Shown here: piece by piece, positions 18,096-27,409 of the stretch
Position numbering within the stretch: position 1 is the first letter of the stretch
How the letters are laid out: every line of letters begins with the position of its first letter
DNA from: Bryobacter sp.
GTDB taxonomy: Bacteria; Acidobacteriota; Terriglobia; Bryobacterales; Bryobacteraceae
Assembly (NCBI GenBank): GCA_022843625.1
Contig: JALHNH010000005.1
Location: 62,001-126,000 of the forward strand
Length of the DNA stretch: 64,000 nt
Direction: 5' to 3'
Program-made: the position numbers and the translations under genes
Notes under the pieces: generated by a model
What the model was told of the DNA's origin: nothing
The model's database searches: none
What the model saw: the letters and a program-made list of their open reading frames with translations, nothing else

Positions 18096-19592
18096 ATGGC
18101 TGTAGCCTTATTTCTATCCGTACTCCTGATTGCTGCCTGCGGCCTCATCTATGAGCTGATCGCAGGCACTCTTGCCAGCTACCTGCTCGGAGATAGCATC
18201 CTTCAGTTCTCAACCGTAATCGGCAGCTACCTCTTTGCCATGGGCATCGGCAGTTGGCTCAGCCGTTTTATCAACAAAGGCCTGGTCGCCCGCTTCATCA
18301 CCATCGAACTCATGGTCGGATTGGTCGGCGGCTTCTCCAGTTCCATCCTCTTCCTCGCCTTCGCCTACACCCAGGCCTTCCGCTTTATCCTCTACCTGCT
18401 GGTAGTCGTCGTAGGCATTCTCGTGGGCCTCGAAATCCCTCTCCTGATGCGAATCCTCAAAGATCGCTTCCAGTTTCGTGATCTCGTCGCTAACGTCCTC
18501 ACCTTCGACTACCTCGGCGCTCTTGGTGCCTCGCTGCTCTTCCCGCTTGTGCTCGTTCCCAAACTCGGCCTCGTTCGCGGCGCTCTTCTCTTCGGCATGC
18601 TCAACGCAGGTGTCGCCCTCTGGTCCACATGGCTGTTCAAATCACAACTTCCCAGCTACAACGGCCTCCGCGCAGCTTCATTCCTGGTCCTTGCTGCTCT
18701 AACCGGAGGACTCTTCAGTTCAGACTTCATCATGGCCGCAGCCGACGATAATCTCTACTCGGACGAGATCATCCTGAGCCGTCAAACCAAATACCAGCGC
18801 ATCGTCCTCACCCGCTGGAAAGACGACGTCCGCCTCTACTTAAGCTCCCACCTCCAGTTCGCATCCAACGACGAATACCGCTACCACGAAGGCCTTGTTC
18901 ACCCCGTCCTCGCCGCCCTTCCCAATGCCAGAAACGTCCTCATCCTCGGCGGTGGCGACGGCCTTGCCGCGCGCGAAGTCCTCAAATACAAAAACATCGA
19001 ACGTCTCACACTAGTCGATCTCGACCCTGAGATGACCCAGCTCTTCGCCACCCACTCCTATCTCAAGCAACTCAACGGGGGCTCCCTCACCGACAAGCGC
19101 ATGCGCGTCATCAACGCCGACGCCTTCGTCTGGCTCGAACAATCCAAAGAGATCTTCGACGCCGTCATCATCGACTTCCCTGACCCTACCAATTTCTCTC
19201 TCGGCAAGCTCTACTCAACAGCCTTTTATCGTCTCCTCGGCCACCACATCGCCGAATCCGGCTACATAGTCGTACAAAGCACCAGCCCTCTCTTCGCAAG
19301 ACAATCCTATTGGTGCATCGTAGAAACCCTCAAAGCTGCGAAGTTCCAGACCAAGCCCTATCACGTCTACGTGCCCAGCTTCGGAGAATGGGGTTTCATC
19401 ATCGCCGGACGCAACCAGTGGCAAGCCCCAACTTCTCTCCCCACAGGTCTCCGCTTCCTCACCCTCACCAACCTCGCCACCCTCTTTGACTTCCCTCTCG
19501 ACATGCAATCCATGCCAGCCGAAGTCAATCGCCTCAACGACCAGGCCCTCGTCCGATACTACGAAGAGGACTGGAAGAAGCTGACTCACTAA
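18096..19592 (+). CDS. Membrane-bound polyamine aminopropyltransferase (spermidine synthase-like)
   Basis: Predicted to transfer an aminopropyl group from decarboxylated AdoMet to a polyamine. About the first 215 residues form roughly seven TM helices (LFLSVLLIAACGLIYELIAG, LYLLVVVVGILVGLEIPLL and others). The C-terminal Rossmann-fold domain carries VLILGGGDGLAAREVLKY (about 281-298), the acidic TLVDLDPEM and the catalytic-site IIDFPDPTN. At 498 aa the length matches the membrane-fused class. The ATG is 3 bases after DUF350. With speD in the same operon it could make spermidine at the membrane or modify another acceptor; the acceptor is not established. Confidence 0.91.
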   Translation: MAVALFLSVLLIAACGLIYELIAGTLASYLLGDSILQFSTVIGSYLFAMGIGSWLSRFINKGLVARFITIELMVGLVGGFSSSILFLAFAYTQAFRFILYLLVVVVGILVGLEIPLLMRILKDRFQFRDLVANVLTFDYLGALGASLLFPLVLVPKLGLVRGALLFGMLNAGVALWSTWLFKSQLPSYNGLRAASFLVLAALTGGLFSSDFIMAAADDNLYSDEIILSRQTKYQRIVLTRWKDDVRLYLSSHLQFASNDEYRYHEGLVHPVLAALPNARNVLILGGGDGLAAREVLKYKNIERLTLVDLDPEMTQLFATHSYLKQLNGGSLTDKRMRVINADAFVWLEQSKEIFDAVIIDFPDPTNFSLGKLYSTAFYRLLGHHIAESGYIVVQSTSPLFARQSYWCIVETLKAAKFQTKPYHVYVPSFGEWGFIIAGRNQWQAPTSLPTGLRFLTLTNLATLFDFPLDMQSMPAEVNRLNDQALVRYYEEDWKKLTH

Positions 19593-19607
19593 CCGAAGAG
19601 CACCCCT

Positions 19608-20909
19608 TCAAAACTGCCCGACAAAGAGCATCCCTGCTCCCACCCCATACGAGTTTGCCGGCCTTGCCCTCCGCGTAAGTTCAGCCTCAATCTGGGTCAC
19701 TGTCCAAATGGGATTCACTTGCTTGAGTAAACTGATCGCTCCGGCTACCAGCGGCGTGCTGAACGATGTCCCCCACGCACTCGCGTAATTACCCCCGGGA
19801 TACGCCACGATCAAGCCTTCGCCAGGCGCGGCAAGCGTCACAAGCAGCGGCCCATAATTGGAAAAACCACTCCGTACCGAGAACTCATCCAGCGAAGCGA
19901 TACCTTTTACCTGCGGATAAGCTGCCGGGTAAACCATAATCTCATTCCCATCGTTTCCTGCGGATGCCACAAGCACTACTTTGCGCGCAGCGGCGTACCG
20001 GATGGATCGTTCCAGTTCAAACGAGTTCTCCTTCATGTTGAAACTCATATTAATGATCGAAGCCCCGTTGTCAGCGGCATAATAAATGGCCCGGATCAGG
20101 TCAAACGTATTTGAAGAACCATCTGCCTGAAACGCCTTCAGCGGCATGATCTTCGCTGCCGGTGCAACCAGCCTCACCAGGGAAGCCACCATCGTGCCAT
20201 GACCGAATGCTTGCGGCAGTTTGCCGGTATCGATGAAGGCGGTAGTCGATTGTGTCAATGCCGCGTACGAGTAATGATTTAGCGGAACTGCGCTCGTCGA
20301 GTTATCGATAAATGCAGTGGTCGATTGCGTCAGTGCAGACTTTACCCCGGCATCTACAGCGCTCCACTCTGTGGGAACACCCGCAGTATCTGCTGTAAAA
20401 TCATAACCGCTAACCAAAGAGCCCGTTAGCGCTGGATGGCTTGCATCGACGCCCGTATCAATTACTGCAACAATCCCGGCTCCGGTCCGCGACTTGAGTT
20501 GAGCTTGCCTCAACCCGATTTGGCTGGCAGCCGGCTGCTCCGTATAGCCTTGCCAGGCATTCGCTCCGTAGTAATTGACAATTCTTCGCCCCAGCAGGGC
20601 TTTTTGTAAGGAGTCCTCACTTGGGCTGGTGGACCCGGACTTCACCTCAGGTGCAAATAACTCTTCATTCTTCTCTACCGATATGACGTCACGGTCTCCC
20701 GCTACATTGTCTTCAAAATTGTCATCGTCCAGCGGCTTTACCAGATACAAATTTTTCGCAGGCAATGACTTTTTGACTTCCAGTCGGTACCGGGTAACTA
20801 CTCGTCCCAATGCCCCGGGCGCGGGTCTCAACAAATACTCATCGTCGTCGTCGGCCTGCAAGCTCAGGGCCGCAAACAGGGAAAGTAGGATTAAAATAAT
20901 GTTTTTCAT
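19608..20909 (-). CDS. Secreted S8 (subtilisin-like) serine peptidase
   Basis: A 433-aa exported protease. A signal peptide (MKNIILILLSLFAALSLQA) and a probable N-terminal propeptide to about residue 125 precede the catalytic domain. The triad is visible: Asp in VAVIDTGVDASHP, His in FGHGTMVASLV, Ser in GTSFSTPLVAG, plus the oxyanion Asn region ASAGNDGNE. Between Asp and His lies an odd duplicated 11-residue unit, ALTQSTTAFID, at about 191 and 216. It is the last gene of the sigma/CHAT operon, 8 bases after the regulatory-looking gene, and converges on the spermidine synthase gene with 15 bases between stops. Confidence 0.93.
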   Translation of the reverse strand: MKNIILILLSLFAALSLQADDDDEYLLRPAPGALGRVVTRYRLEVKKSLPAKNLYLVKPLDDDNFEDNVAGDRDVISVEKNEELFAPEVKSGSTSPSEDSLQKALLGRRIVNYYGANAWQGYTEQPAASQIGLRQAQLKSRTGAGIVAVIDTGVDASHPALTGSLVSGYDFTADTAGVPTEWSAVDAGVKSALTQSTTAFIDNSTSAVPLNHYSYAALTQSTTAFIDTGKLPQAFGHGTMVASLVRLVAPAAKIMPLKAFQADGSSNTFDLIRAIYYAADNGASIINMSFNMKENSFELERSIRYAAARKVVLVASAGNDGNEIMVYPAAYPQVKGIASLDEFSVRSGFSNYGPLLVTLAAPGEGLIVAYPGGNYASAWGTSFSTPLVAGAISLLKQVNPIWTVTQIEAELTRRARPANSYGVGAGMLFVGQF

Positions 20910-20917
20910 GGTGTCTT

Positions 20918-21574
20918 TTAGCGATCCGTTTCGTCTGGGGTCCGTTTCATTTTTTTTGCGCTAGCTGGTACTAAATCCAATTCAATCCGTTTCTCCGGGT
21001 TTTCTACTAGAAGTACCAGCTTCAATGGCTCTCCTTTTGAGAACTCCATTTGGAATTCGCCGTTCTCTCCTGTGATGGTCCGGGCAATCATCTTTTCCCC
21101 CTGATACACATAAACAGGCCTCTTCGAGACGGGTCCAATCGCTCCCAATTCGTTTGACAACTGTCCTACCACCGCCATCACTTCTGTCTCGCCTTCCTGT
21201 TCCATTCTCAGGCTCACAAGGAAATTGCCAGCCATATAGGTTGTTTCTCGAATGAGAGTTTCGGTGGCCCGCACACCCGCCAACTGAGGTTCCAGCATAC
21301 TGTCGAAGATCAATCGAATCTCCGAAAGTGGAATCCGTGATACCGCCTTGTATTGACCTTGCTCAAAAATCGAGAAGGCGCGTTCCAGAACCCCGCTTGG
21401 CGGTTCTGTCTTACCCAACACCTGAGCTGCTTCTGTCATCAAGCTGGCACTTTGGAACAAACGTTGGCTTCCTTCACACCCCTCTTCCAAAAGCTTTTGC
21501 ATCTCAGCTTTACGCTCTTTGCTGGCTACCCCGCGCGCGTAATCAACCCAATCTTCTATTTTGAATCGCTTCAT
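20918..21574 (-). CDS. Unrecognised regulatory-looking protein (anti-sigma/zinc-finger-like position, no zinc motif)
   Basis: A 218-aa soluble protein. The N-terminus (FKIEDWVDYARGVASKERKAE) resembles the opening of acidobacterial anti-sigma domains, but the HxxxCxxC zinc motif is absent and no TM helix is seen. The C-terminal half (RPVYVYQGEKMIARTITGENGEFQMEF) is beta-rich and resembles a carboxypeptidase-regulatory-like fold. It sits between the CHAT protease and the subtilase genes, in an operon that also encodes an ECF sigma factor. A role as sigma antagonist, protease substrate or adaptor is possible but only inferred. Confidence 0.7.
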   Translation of the reverse strand: MKRFKIEDWVDYARGVASKERKAEMQKLLEEGCEGSQRLFQSASLMTEAAQVLGKTEPPSGVLERAFSIFEQGQYKAVSRIPLSEIRLIFDSMLEPQLAGVRATETLIRETTYMAGNFLVSLRMEQEGETEVMAVVGQLSNELGAIGPVSKRPVYVYQGEKMIARTITGENGEFQMEFSKGEPLKLVLLVENPEKRIELDLVPASAKKMKRTPDETDR

Positions 21575-21652
21575 TGTTCTTGATTTCCTGCCACCTAATC
21601 CTCAAGTGCCTTATAACTGGGTAAAAAATATATAGCGAGTGAATTATTTTCA

Positions 21653-24367
21653 CTATTTTCGTAAGTCCACCTTTCCATGCCACCCCACCAGGTTGAAAGG
21701 TGCCCAGAAGAATGGATGCGCATACGCTTGGCGAATTTGCCCTTGTGCAGCTTTCACCGCCACACCCAGCGTTGCCCCAGACAGGACTTCCCCATAAAAC
21801 ACTTTCATAAACTGCGTGGTACTCTCATCGTTAACATTCCATAACGACACCAGAGCCGCTCGGGCTCCTGCATGCAGTAGCCCTCGCACCAGTCCTACGG
21901 GTTCGTCCCCACCCATCACAACGCCAAGTCCCGTACTGCAGCCGCTCAGCACCACTAGTTCCAGGTTGGTTCGTAGTTCATGAAGATCATAAAGACTGAG
22001 CTGTCCATCTCCCATCAGCAAAGATGAAAACCAGGGGTTGTCCCTGCGAAATTGACCATGCGTTGCAATGTGTAAATGGGAAGCTGTTCGGCTGGCCTCA
22101 CGCAGCCGGGCAATCGTTGCCGCCTCGTCCAGGTAAAGCCGTGATCCATCCATCAGCTTGGATACCAGCTCTGCCTCAGTTCGTATCTGCGGCGCTAATC
22201 GATCGGCCACCCCAAAGACGGCTGAACCCGTTCCAGCCTCCACTCTCTCTTCGAGGGATCGAAGATAATGACCGGCGCTAGGGGCAACCGAAACCGTATA
22301 TCGTTCGCCCAGATAATTCACCCCATCGTGCAAGGCCCCAAATGGCAGCCAGTGAAGCGGACCGTGTGGAACAAAAACACAGTGCTCCGGCCCCAGCACG
22401 TCCTCAATCGGTGCGATCAAGGCTTCATACAGCTTCTGAAGATGATTCAATACATGCCCCAGCGCTGTCTGTCTTTGTTGCCCGGCTTCTGGCAACCGGC
22501 AAACCCGCCCCATTTGAAACTGCACAAACCGAAGCAGTTCCACCACACGCCCCATCTCTCCCAGCCGCGTGATTCGTGCGTCTCCATTTCCAATCGTGAT
22601 CGCAAAAAAGTTAGCTCCCGCCCGGTAATACTCCACCAGGCAAGTCCTCGGCTGCAGTGCCTTCTTCACTTCGGGCAGGGTCGCCGTCAGTCGTTCACTC
22701 AGGCCCGCTGAATCCGTCAATCGGGAGATTGCCTCGCGCAACCCGGCTTCGGCCGCATGGATTCGCTGACGAATCTGAGCCGATGCTTTTGCTGACCCTT
22801 CGCTTTGCCCTGTTTCGATCCCCTCCAGTTGATGTCGCAACATCTTCAATTGATCCCGCCACACCCCTGTCTCCGCATTCCAACTTGGTCGCAAGCTCGG
22901 CTTCGGCGCTGCCACCATTTCCACACTTCGTGATTTGGATCGCTCTGCAGTCTGAAAGGCTTCCTCAGTTTTCTCTTCACCGGCCAGAATCAGGAAGTGC
23001 GCTTCATAGGATGCCGTCTTGTCGGCAAAATAAGAGATTCGCAGGTCTTCAGAGCCCAGCCGGTCACGCAAAGCCTCATAAGCGGCCTGTGCGCTTGAGT
23101 ACAAATCAAGGGCCTCCCGCCGATTGCCTTCAGACTCTTCGATCTGCGCCATTAAGCTCGCAGTGTGTCCTGCCAGCATGGGCGATTGAGAATACGGCTG
23201 TAGCCGTAAAGCCGCATTCGCGTGACCCCGCGCACTCACCGTTTTCCCCTGTTCCAGATCTAGCCGCGCCAGCAGCAATCGACACTGAATTGCCTTTCCC
23301 GGCAATACCGTTTGCGAGAAGAAACCAAGTCCCCGCAACGCCTTCACCCTTGCCGGCGCTCGCGATCCTGCTCGCTCCAGCAGCAGTCCTGCATACAAAT
23401 CAATCAATGCCGGCCACACTGCATTCTTCTCCACTTGAAAGCTGCGCCGTGCACCCGCCAGTTGCCGCAAGCCCTTGGCCAGCGCTCCCTTTTTTCCGAA
23501 ACACAAACCCAGAAAAACCTGCGCCTTCGCTGCTTCGTAATTCATCCCCAGCCCGCGAAAGCCTCGCTTCGCCCTTGCCGCCATCGCCTCGGCATCGCTC
23601 CATAGATTCAGCTCCAGATACATCTCTGCCTGATCCAGATCACACAGTGCCTCATGATAGGCGTCCCCGGCTTCTTTGGCCTCACTTCTGGCAGACTCAT
23701 AAAGCAGCCTCGCTTCGAGATAATCTCCCCGCAAAAAATGCAGATAGGCTATGTTGTAATCGGCCTCGGCCACCAGCTTCGTCAACCCATGCGTCAGACA
23801 CAATGTCCGCGCAGCGGCATGGGTTTCCAGGGCATCTTCAAAGCGGCTCAGACTCAGTTGGCACACCCCCTTGTTGCGCATCACTGCTGCAATATCCCGC
23901 GCTTCCCCGTGTTGCCGGAACTGTGCCTCCACTTCCTGGTACAGCGCAATCGCTTCCTCAAAGCGATCCTGGCGATAGAGCAGATTCGCCAGATTGCCGT
24001 TCAGTCGCGCCAGACGCGTACGCTCCCCCAGTTTTTCGAACACCGCCTTCGCCCGTGTTGCCCACTCGAGGGCTTCGTCATAACGCGACAGGTAGATCAG
24101 GGTTTGCATCGCATTGCTGCGCGTGCGTGCCTCTTCCATTTCATCGCCTGTTGCCGCGAAGCAGGCAATTGCTGCTTCAAATTGTTCCAGCGCTTCTTCA
24201 TATCTCGTTTTCGCCCATAAAACGATCCCCATGCATCGCGTCGCTTGCCCTCGGTCACGCTCGTCCCGGCTCAGCCCAATCGCCTGCTCGGCCAACCGGC
24301 TCGCTGCCTCCAGGTCCGAGCGCACCAGCAGCGTCGCTTCCTCACACAATGCTTCAACTTTGCTCAC
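21653..24367 (-). CDS. TPR-CHAT caspase-like protease
   Basis: A 904-aa cytoplasmic protein. Residues 1-430 are TPR repeats (EALEQFEAAIACFAATGDEM, RFEEAIALYQEVEAQFRQHG and others), followed by a helical linker. Residues about 580-900 form a CHAT (caspase-HetF-associated) peptidase domain with the His in HLHIATHGQF (about 765) and the Cys in LVVLSGCSTGLG (about 806). Catalytic His and Cys are both present, so activity is likely. The architecture is the same as in other bacterial TPR-CHAT proteases that cleave regulatory partners. Its GTG start overlaps the sigma-factor stop by four bases (GTGA). The substrate is unknown; the two downstream products and the sigma factor itself are obvious candidates. 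Confidence 0.93.
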   Translation of the reverse strand: MSKVEALCEEATLLVRSDLEAASRLAEQAIGLSRDERDRGQATRCMGIVLWAKTRYEEALEQFEAAIACFAATGDEMEEARTRSNAMQTLIYLSRYDEALEWATRAKAVFEKLGERTRLARLNGNLANLLYRQDRFEEAIALYQEVEAQFRQHGEARDIAAVMRNKGVCQLSLSRFEDALETHAAARTLCLTHGLTKLVAEADYNIAYLHFLRGDYLEARLLYESARSEAKEAGDAYHEALCDLDQAEMYLELNLWSDAEAMAARAKRGFRGLGMNYEAAKAQVFLGLCFGKKGALAKGLRQLAGARRSFQVEKNAVWPALIDLYAGLLLERAGSRAPARVKALRGLGFFSQTVLPGKAIQCRLLLARLDLEQGKTVSARGHANAALRLQPYSQSPMLAGHTASLMAQIEESEGNRREALDLYSSAQAAYEALRDRLGSEDLRISYFADKTASYEAHFLILAGEEKTEEAFQTAERSKSRSVEMVAAPKPSLRPSWNAETGVWRDQLKMLRHQLEGIETGQSEGSAKASAQIRQRIHAAEAGLREAISRLTDSAGLSERLTATLPEVKKALQPRTCLVEYYRAGANFFAITIGNGDARITRLGEMGRVVELLRFVQFQMGRVCRLPEAGQQRQTALGHVLNHLQKLYEALIAPIEDVLGPEHCVFVPHGPLHWLPFGALHDGVNYLGERYTVSVAPSAGHYLRSLEERVEAGTGSAVFGVADRLAPQIRTEAELVSKLMDGSRLYLDEAATIARLREASRTASHLHIATHGQFRRDNPWFSSLLMGDGQLSLYDLHELRTNLELVVLSGCSTGLGVVMGGDEPVGLVRGLLHAGARAALVSLWNVNDESTTQFMKVFYGEVLSGATLGVAVKAAQGQIRQAYAHPFFWAPFNLVGWHGKVDLRK

Positions 24368-24963
24368 AGCCCAAGATCCTGCAAGCGCTTACGTAAATGA
24401 TCGAGACACCGCCCCCGCGTAAATCCGATTGATCCGGTGGCTAGTCCCAACTCTCTCGCCAGCGCCTCATAAGGCAAAGGGGGTTCTTCGAAAAACAGTC
24501 TTCGCACCAGCGTCCTGCACTGCTCGCTCAGGCGGTCCATCGCTTCACTCACCTGCTGTGCCCGCTCTACGGTTGCCAGCCATTCCGGTCCACCTAAAGA
24601 ATTTCTGTCTTCTTCGCGGTCAATTGCGACTTCTTCTCCCTCGTGTCGCAACTGCTTCCGCCTCCACTTCATCGATTGCCGGCCACACACCGTAATCAGC
24701 CACGATTTCAGAGATTCCACCTTTCGTAGCCGTGGCAGCTCGGAATACAGCTCCAGACAAACCAACTGAAAAATGTCCCCCGCATCTTCTGCCTTCGCGC
24801 CATAGCGATAAGGGATGGCATAAATCAGCCTCTTATATTTATGAATCAACGCCTCCCACGCCGTCTCATTCCCAGACAGGCATGCCTGCACCAATTGCTC
24901 ATCTGTCCAGCTACTATCTGGCCGGCCCAGTCCAAGGGCCTGCTTGAATGTCTGCAAACTCAC
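24364..24963 (-). CDS. ECF-type RNA polymerase sigma factor
   Basis: A 199-aa sigma-70 family protein of the ECF group. The region 2 helices are visible (ALIHKYKRLIYAIPYRYG, DAGDIFQLVCLELYSELPRL, SLKSWLITVCGRQSMKWRR). A region 4 helix-turn-helix follows (RTLVRRLFFEEPPLPYEALARELGLATGSI). The GTG start overlaps the stop of the peptide-binding protein gene (GTGA), and its stop overlaps the CHAT gene start, so it is translationally coupled on both sides. No classic zinc-containing anti-sigma gene is present; the downstream 218-aa protein or the CHAT protease may control it. The target promoters are unknown. Confidence 0.92.
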   Translation of the reverse strand: MSLQTFKQALGLGRPDSSWTDEQLVQACLSGNETAWEALIHKYKRLIYAIPYRYGAKAEDAGDIFQLVCLELYSELPRLRKVESLKSWLITVCGRQSMKWRRKQLRHEGEEVAIDREEDRNSLGGPEWLATVERAQQVSEAMDRLSEQCRTLVRRLFFEEPPLPYEALARELGLATGSIGFTRGRCLDHLRKRLQDLGL

Positions 24964-26624
24964 TTCTGCTTTCTCCAGCGCATCTCTTCAACCCTCGACA
25001 AAGCATAAGGCGGCAAAATGCCTCGCCCCACCGCTTCCAGCCCCGGCTTGGCGGCACTTAGAATATGTGGGCTCACCAGACAAAGAATTGGCATCGATTG
25101 ATACGCCAACTCCTGCACCTTGTGATACAAACTCACCCGCGCCCCTACGTTGGCCGTAGTCATCTGCTCTCGCATCAGTCGGTCAATCTCTTTCTCTGCA
25201 CCCTCTATCTGTTTGGGCTTCAGATTCCAGAAGTGCGACCGTCCGTCCGCCAGCCAAACGCTCATCTCCGGCCCCGGGTCTGCGTCCCCCGCCACCAGTG
25301 CCATGATCGCCGCATCGTAATCGCGGGTGTTGAGGATCCGGTCCACCAGACTACGGAACTCAAGCCCCACGACTCGCATTGCAATTCCCAACTGACGCAA
25401 GTCCTGCTCAATCAGTGTTGCCATCTGCTGGTGTTGGCTATTTCCTGCATTCACAGCCACCGTGAACTCAACCCGTGCTCCCTGCTCATCCACCAACTGT
25501 CCAGCCCCATTCCACTGGAATCCCGACTCGCGCAACATTTTTCTGGCCCCTTCAATTGATCTTCCCGGTCGCGTCAGTCCTTTGTGAAACCAGGCCTTGT
25601 TGGCCGGGCTCACCGGCTGCCAGATTGCGGTTGCTCGTCCGGCATACGCCAGCTTTACAGCCGACTCGCGATCTACGGCCATCGATACCGCACGCCGGAA
25701 TCCCTCTTTGCGAAACCACTTTTGCTTCTCCCGTATTTCAGCCGTGACACTATCGCCTCCGTTCAGATTGAAAAACAGGAAGTGATACTCAAGCCCCGGC
25801 CCTGCGTCCACAAACTGATACCCCCTTCCCTTGAATTCTGCCTCCAGCTTCTCCCAACTCTTGGCCGGAGACCGTGAAATCAAATCCAGACTTCCCGCCC
25901 GAAACTGCAAAGCCTCTGCATCCGGATTCGAGATAAACTTCACCGTTAACCGGTCCAAGTACGGCAACCGGTTCCCAGCCTTGTCCTTCCGCCAGTAATA
26001 TGGATTCCTCTCAAAAATTGCCCGGTCGCCTGCCCGGTATTGCACCAGCCGAAAAGGTCCTGTCCCGGCCAAATCCGCCAGCGCTCCGACACCCCATTTG
26101 TTTCTCAACTGCCCTTGTTCAAATGCTTCTTGCAGCTTATGTCTCGGCAGAATGAATACAGAATCGAAAATACGCTCAGCTGGCGCATAGGCTTCGCTAA
26201 ATTCAAATAACAACTTCGAATCACTCAGCTTCTTCACCCGAACGGGCTTCCCTCCGGGCAACAACAGATCCCGTTGCGGAGAAGCAAGCTTCTCGTCCTG
26301 ATACACCCTGAAGCTGAACAACACGTCTTCCACCGTGAGTGCCACACCATCGGAGAATTGCAACCCTTGTCGCAGTGTCAATTCAATGCTCTTGCCATCC
26401 TTGGCCACTCTCCATGCTTCAGCTAAAGCCGGTTCAGTTTTAAGTGTTTCCGGGTTGATATGAACCAGATCCGACATCAGCAGCCGTATCGATTCGCGGC
26501 TCGGGCTGTCAAGGGCAATTGCCGGGTTCAAACTTCTCGGCTCTGCACGCTGTGAGATCACCATCTCTTCACCGCGGGCTTGCAGCGATGCTGCCAGCAC
26601 CAGGACAATTATCCATCCACTCAC
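24960..26624 (-). CDS. ABC peptide importer substrate-binding protein (SBP family 5)
   Basis: Extracytoplasmic solute-binding protein of the DppA/OppA type, about 554 aa. The signal sequence SGWIIVLVLAASLQARG is followed by the typical opening EMVISQRAEPRSLNPAIA and the family motif GLQFSDGVALTVEDVLFSF. The track start at 26756 lies inside the upstream permease; GTG 26624 has AGGAG upstream and makes a GTGA overlap with the permease stop. It belongs to a complete importer (two ATPases, two permeases, binding protein) whose operon continues straight into a sigma factor and a CHAT protease. Ligand is probably a peptide, by family only. Confidence 0.92.
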   Translation of the reverse strand: MSGWIIVLVLAASLQARGEEMVISQRAEPRSLNPAIALDSPSRESIRLLMSDLVHINPETLKTEPALAEAWRVAKDGKSIELTLRQGLQFSDGVALTVEDVLFSFRVYQDEKLASPQRDLLLPGGKPVRVKKLSDSKLLFEFSEAYAPAERIFDSVFILPRHKLQEAFEQGQLRNKWGVGALADLAGTGPFRLVQYRAGDRAIFERNPYYWRKDKAGNRLPYLDRLTVKFISNPDAEALQFRAGSLDLISRSPAKSWEKLEAEFKGRGYQFVDAGPGLEYHFLFFNLNGGDSVTAEIREKQKWFRKEGFRRAVSMAVDRESAVKLAYAGRATAIWQPVSPANKAWFHKGLTRPGRSIEGARKMLRESGFQWNGAGQLVDEQGARVEFTVAVNAGNSQHQQMATLIEQDLRQLGIAMRVVGLEFRSLVDRILNTRDYDAAIMALVAGDADPGPEMSVWLADGRSHFWNLKPKQIEGAEKEIDRLMREQMTTANVGARVSLYHKVQELAYQSMPILCLVSPHILSAAKPGLEAVGRGILPPYALSRVEEMRWRKQK

Positions 26625-27409
26625 TGTTTTTCTCCTGACTTCGATCCGTAACGTAGCAACAATGTGAATGCAGCCAGCGCCACCGCAGGTGCAAACATCC
26701 ACCATTGTCCCGCTAACACAGGGTATTCTCTCAGTGCCGACAGCATTGTGCCCCAACTTACCGCCGGTTCGCTTACCCCAAGCCCCAGAAACGACAACGA
26801 TACTTCAGCAATTACAAACTGCGGAACTAATACGAGCCACTGTTCTCGCAGTGAGGGTAGCGTCGCAGGAATTAAGTGACTTCTGAGTACCTCACTGCGG
26901 CTCAAGCCCAACCCAAACGCCGCTCGCACAGAATCGCTTTCCATCGCAGATCGTGCCGCATTTCGTGCCAGGCGAAACGGCCCACTTATCCCCGCAACTC
27001 CCAGCAGTCCCATCATCGCAATCAGGATCAACTCAGGCTCCATTCGAAAAGGCATGGCTGCCCGTGCTGCCAACAACACGTAAAGCCACGGCATGGCCGC
27101 CACCACTTCCATCGGGCGCGACAACGCCTCATCGATCCAGCCCATTCTCAAGCCACTGATTCCTCCCAATAACCCTCCGGCCAATATCGCCAGACTCGCC
27201 GCCCCCAATCCCGCAATCAACGATAACTGCCCTCCACGCAAAGTCCGCGACAACACGTCCCGCCCCACAGAATCCGTGCCCAGTAGAAAGCAGGGCTCGC
27301 CGCACCTGGGCCCCATAGACGCATTCTCACGATACTGCTGCTGCGGATCATGCGGAGTCAGCCAGCCTGACACGAAAAAAACGATCATCACAACCCACAC
27401 CTGCTTCAT
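26621..27409 (-). CDS. ABC peptide importer permease (DppC-like)
   Basis: Inner-membrane permease, about 262 aa. The N-terminal TM segment (QVWVVMIVFFVSGWL) is followed by the DppC-type motif region GTDSVGRDVLSRTLRGGQLSL and further TM helices. The EAA loop is seen near FGLGLSRSEVLRSHLIPATLP. The track start (27580) extends into the upstream permease in another frame; ATG 27409 forms an ATGA overlap with that permease's stop. Last 4 bases overlap the binding-protein gene. It should pair with the DppB-like permease as the translocation channel. Confidence 0.92.
   Translation of the reverse strand: MKQVWVVMIVFFVSGWLTPHDPQQQYRENASMGPRCGEPCFLLGTDSVGRDVLSRTLRGGQLSLIAGLGAASLAILAGGLLGGISGLRMGWIDEALSRPMEVVAAMPWLYVLLAARAAMPFRMEPELILIAMMGLLGVAGISGPFRLARNAARSAMESDSVRAAFGLGLSRSEVLRSHLIPATLPSLREQWLVLVPQFVIAEVSLSFLGLGVSEPAVSWGTMLSALREYPVLAGQWWMFAPAVALAAFTLLLRYGSKSGEKQ

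Noticed and set aside
21575-21652. AGTGAA-TTATT-TTCACT hairpin between the CHAT gene and the 218-aa protein gene
   Set aside because: Weak AT-rich stem, and the T-run is several bases away; not convincing as a terminator, though a promoter for the last two genes could lie in this gap.
22657-24396. 579-aa plus-strand ORF
   Set aside because: It is antisense to the TPR-CHAT gene, Pro/Ser/Arg-rich without domains, a codon-bias shadow.
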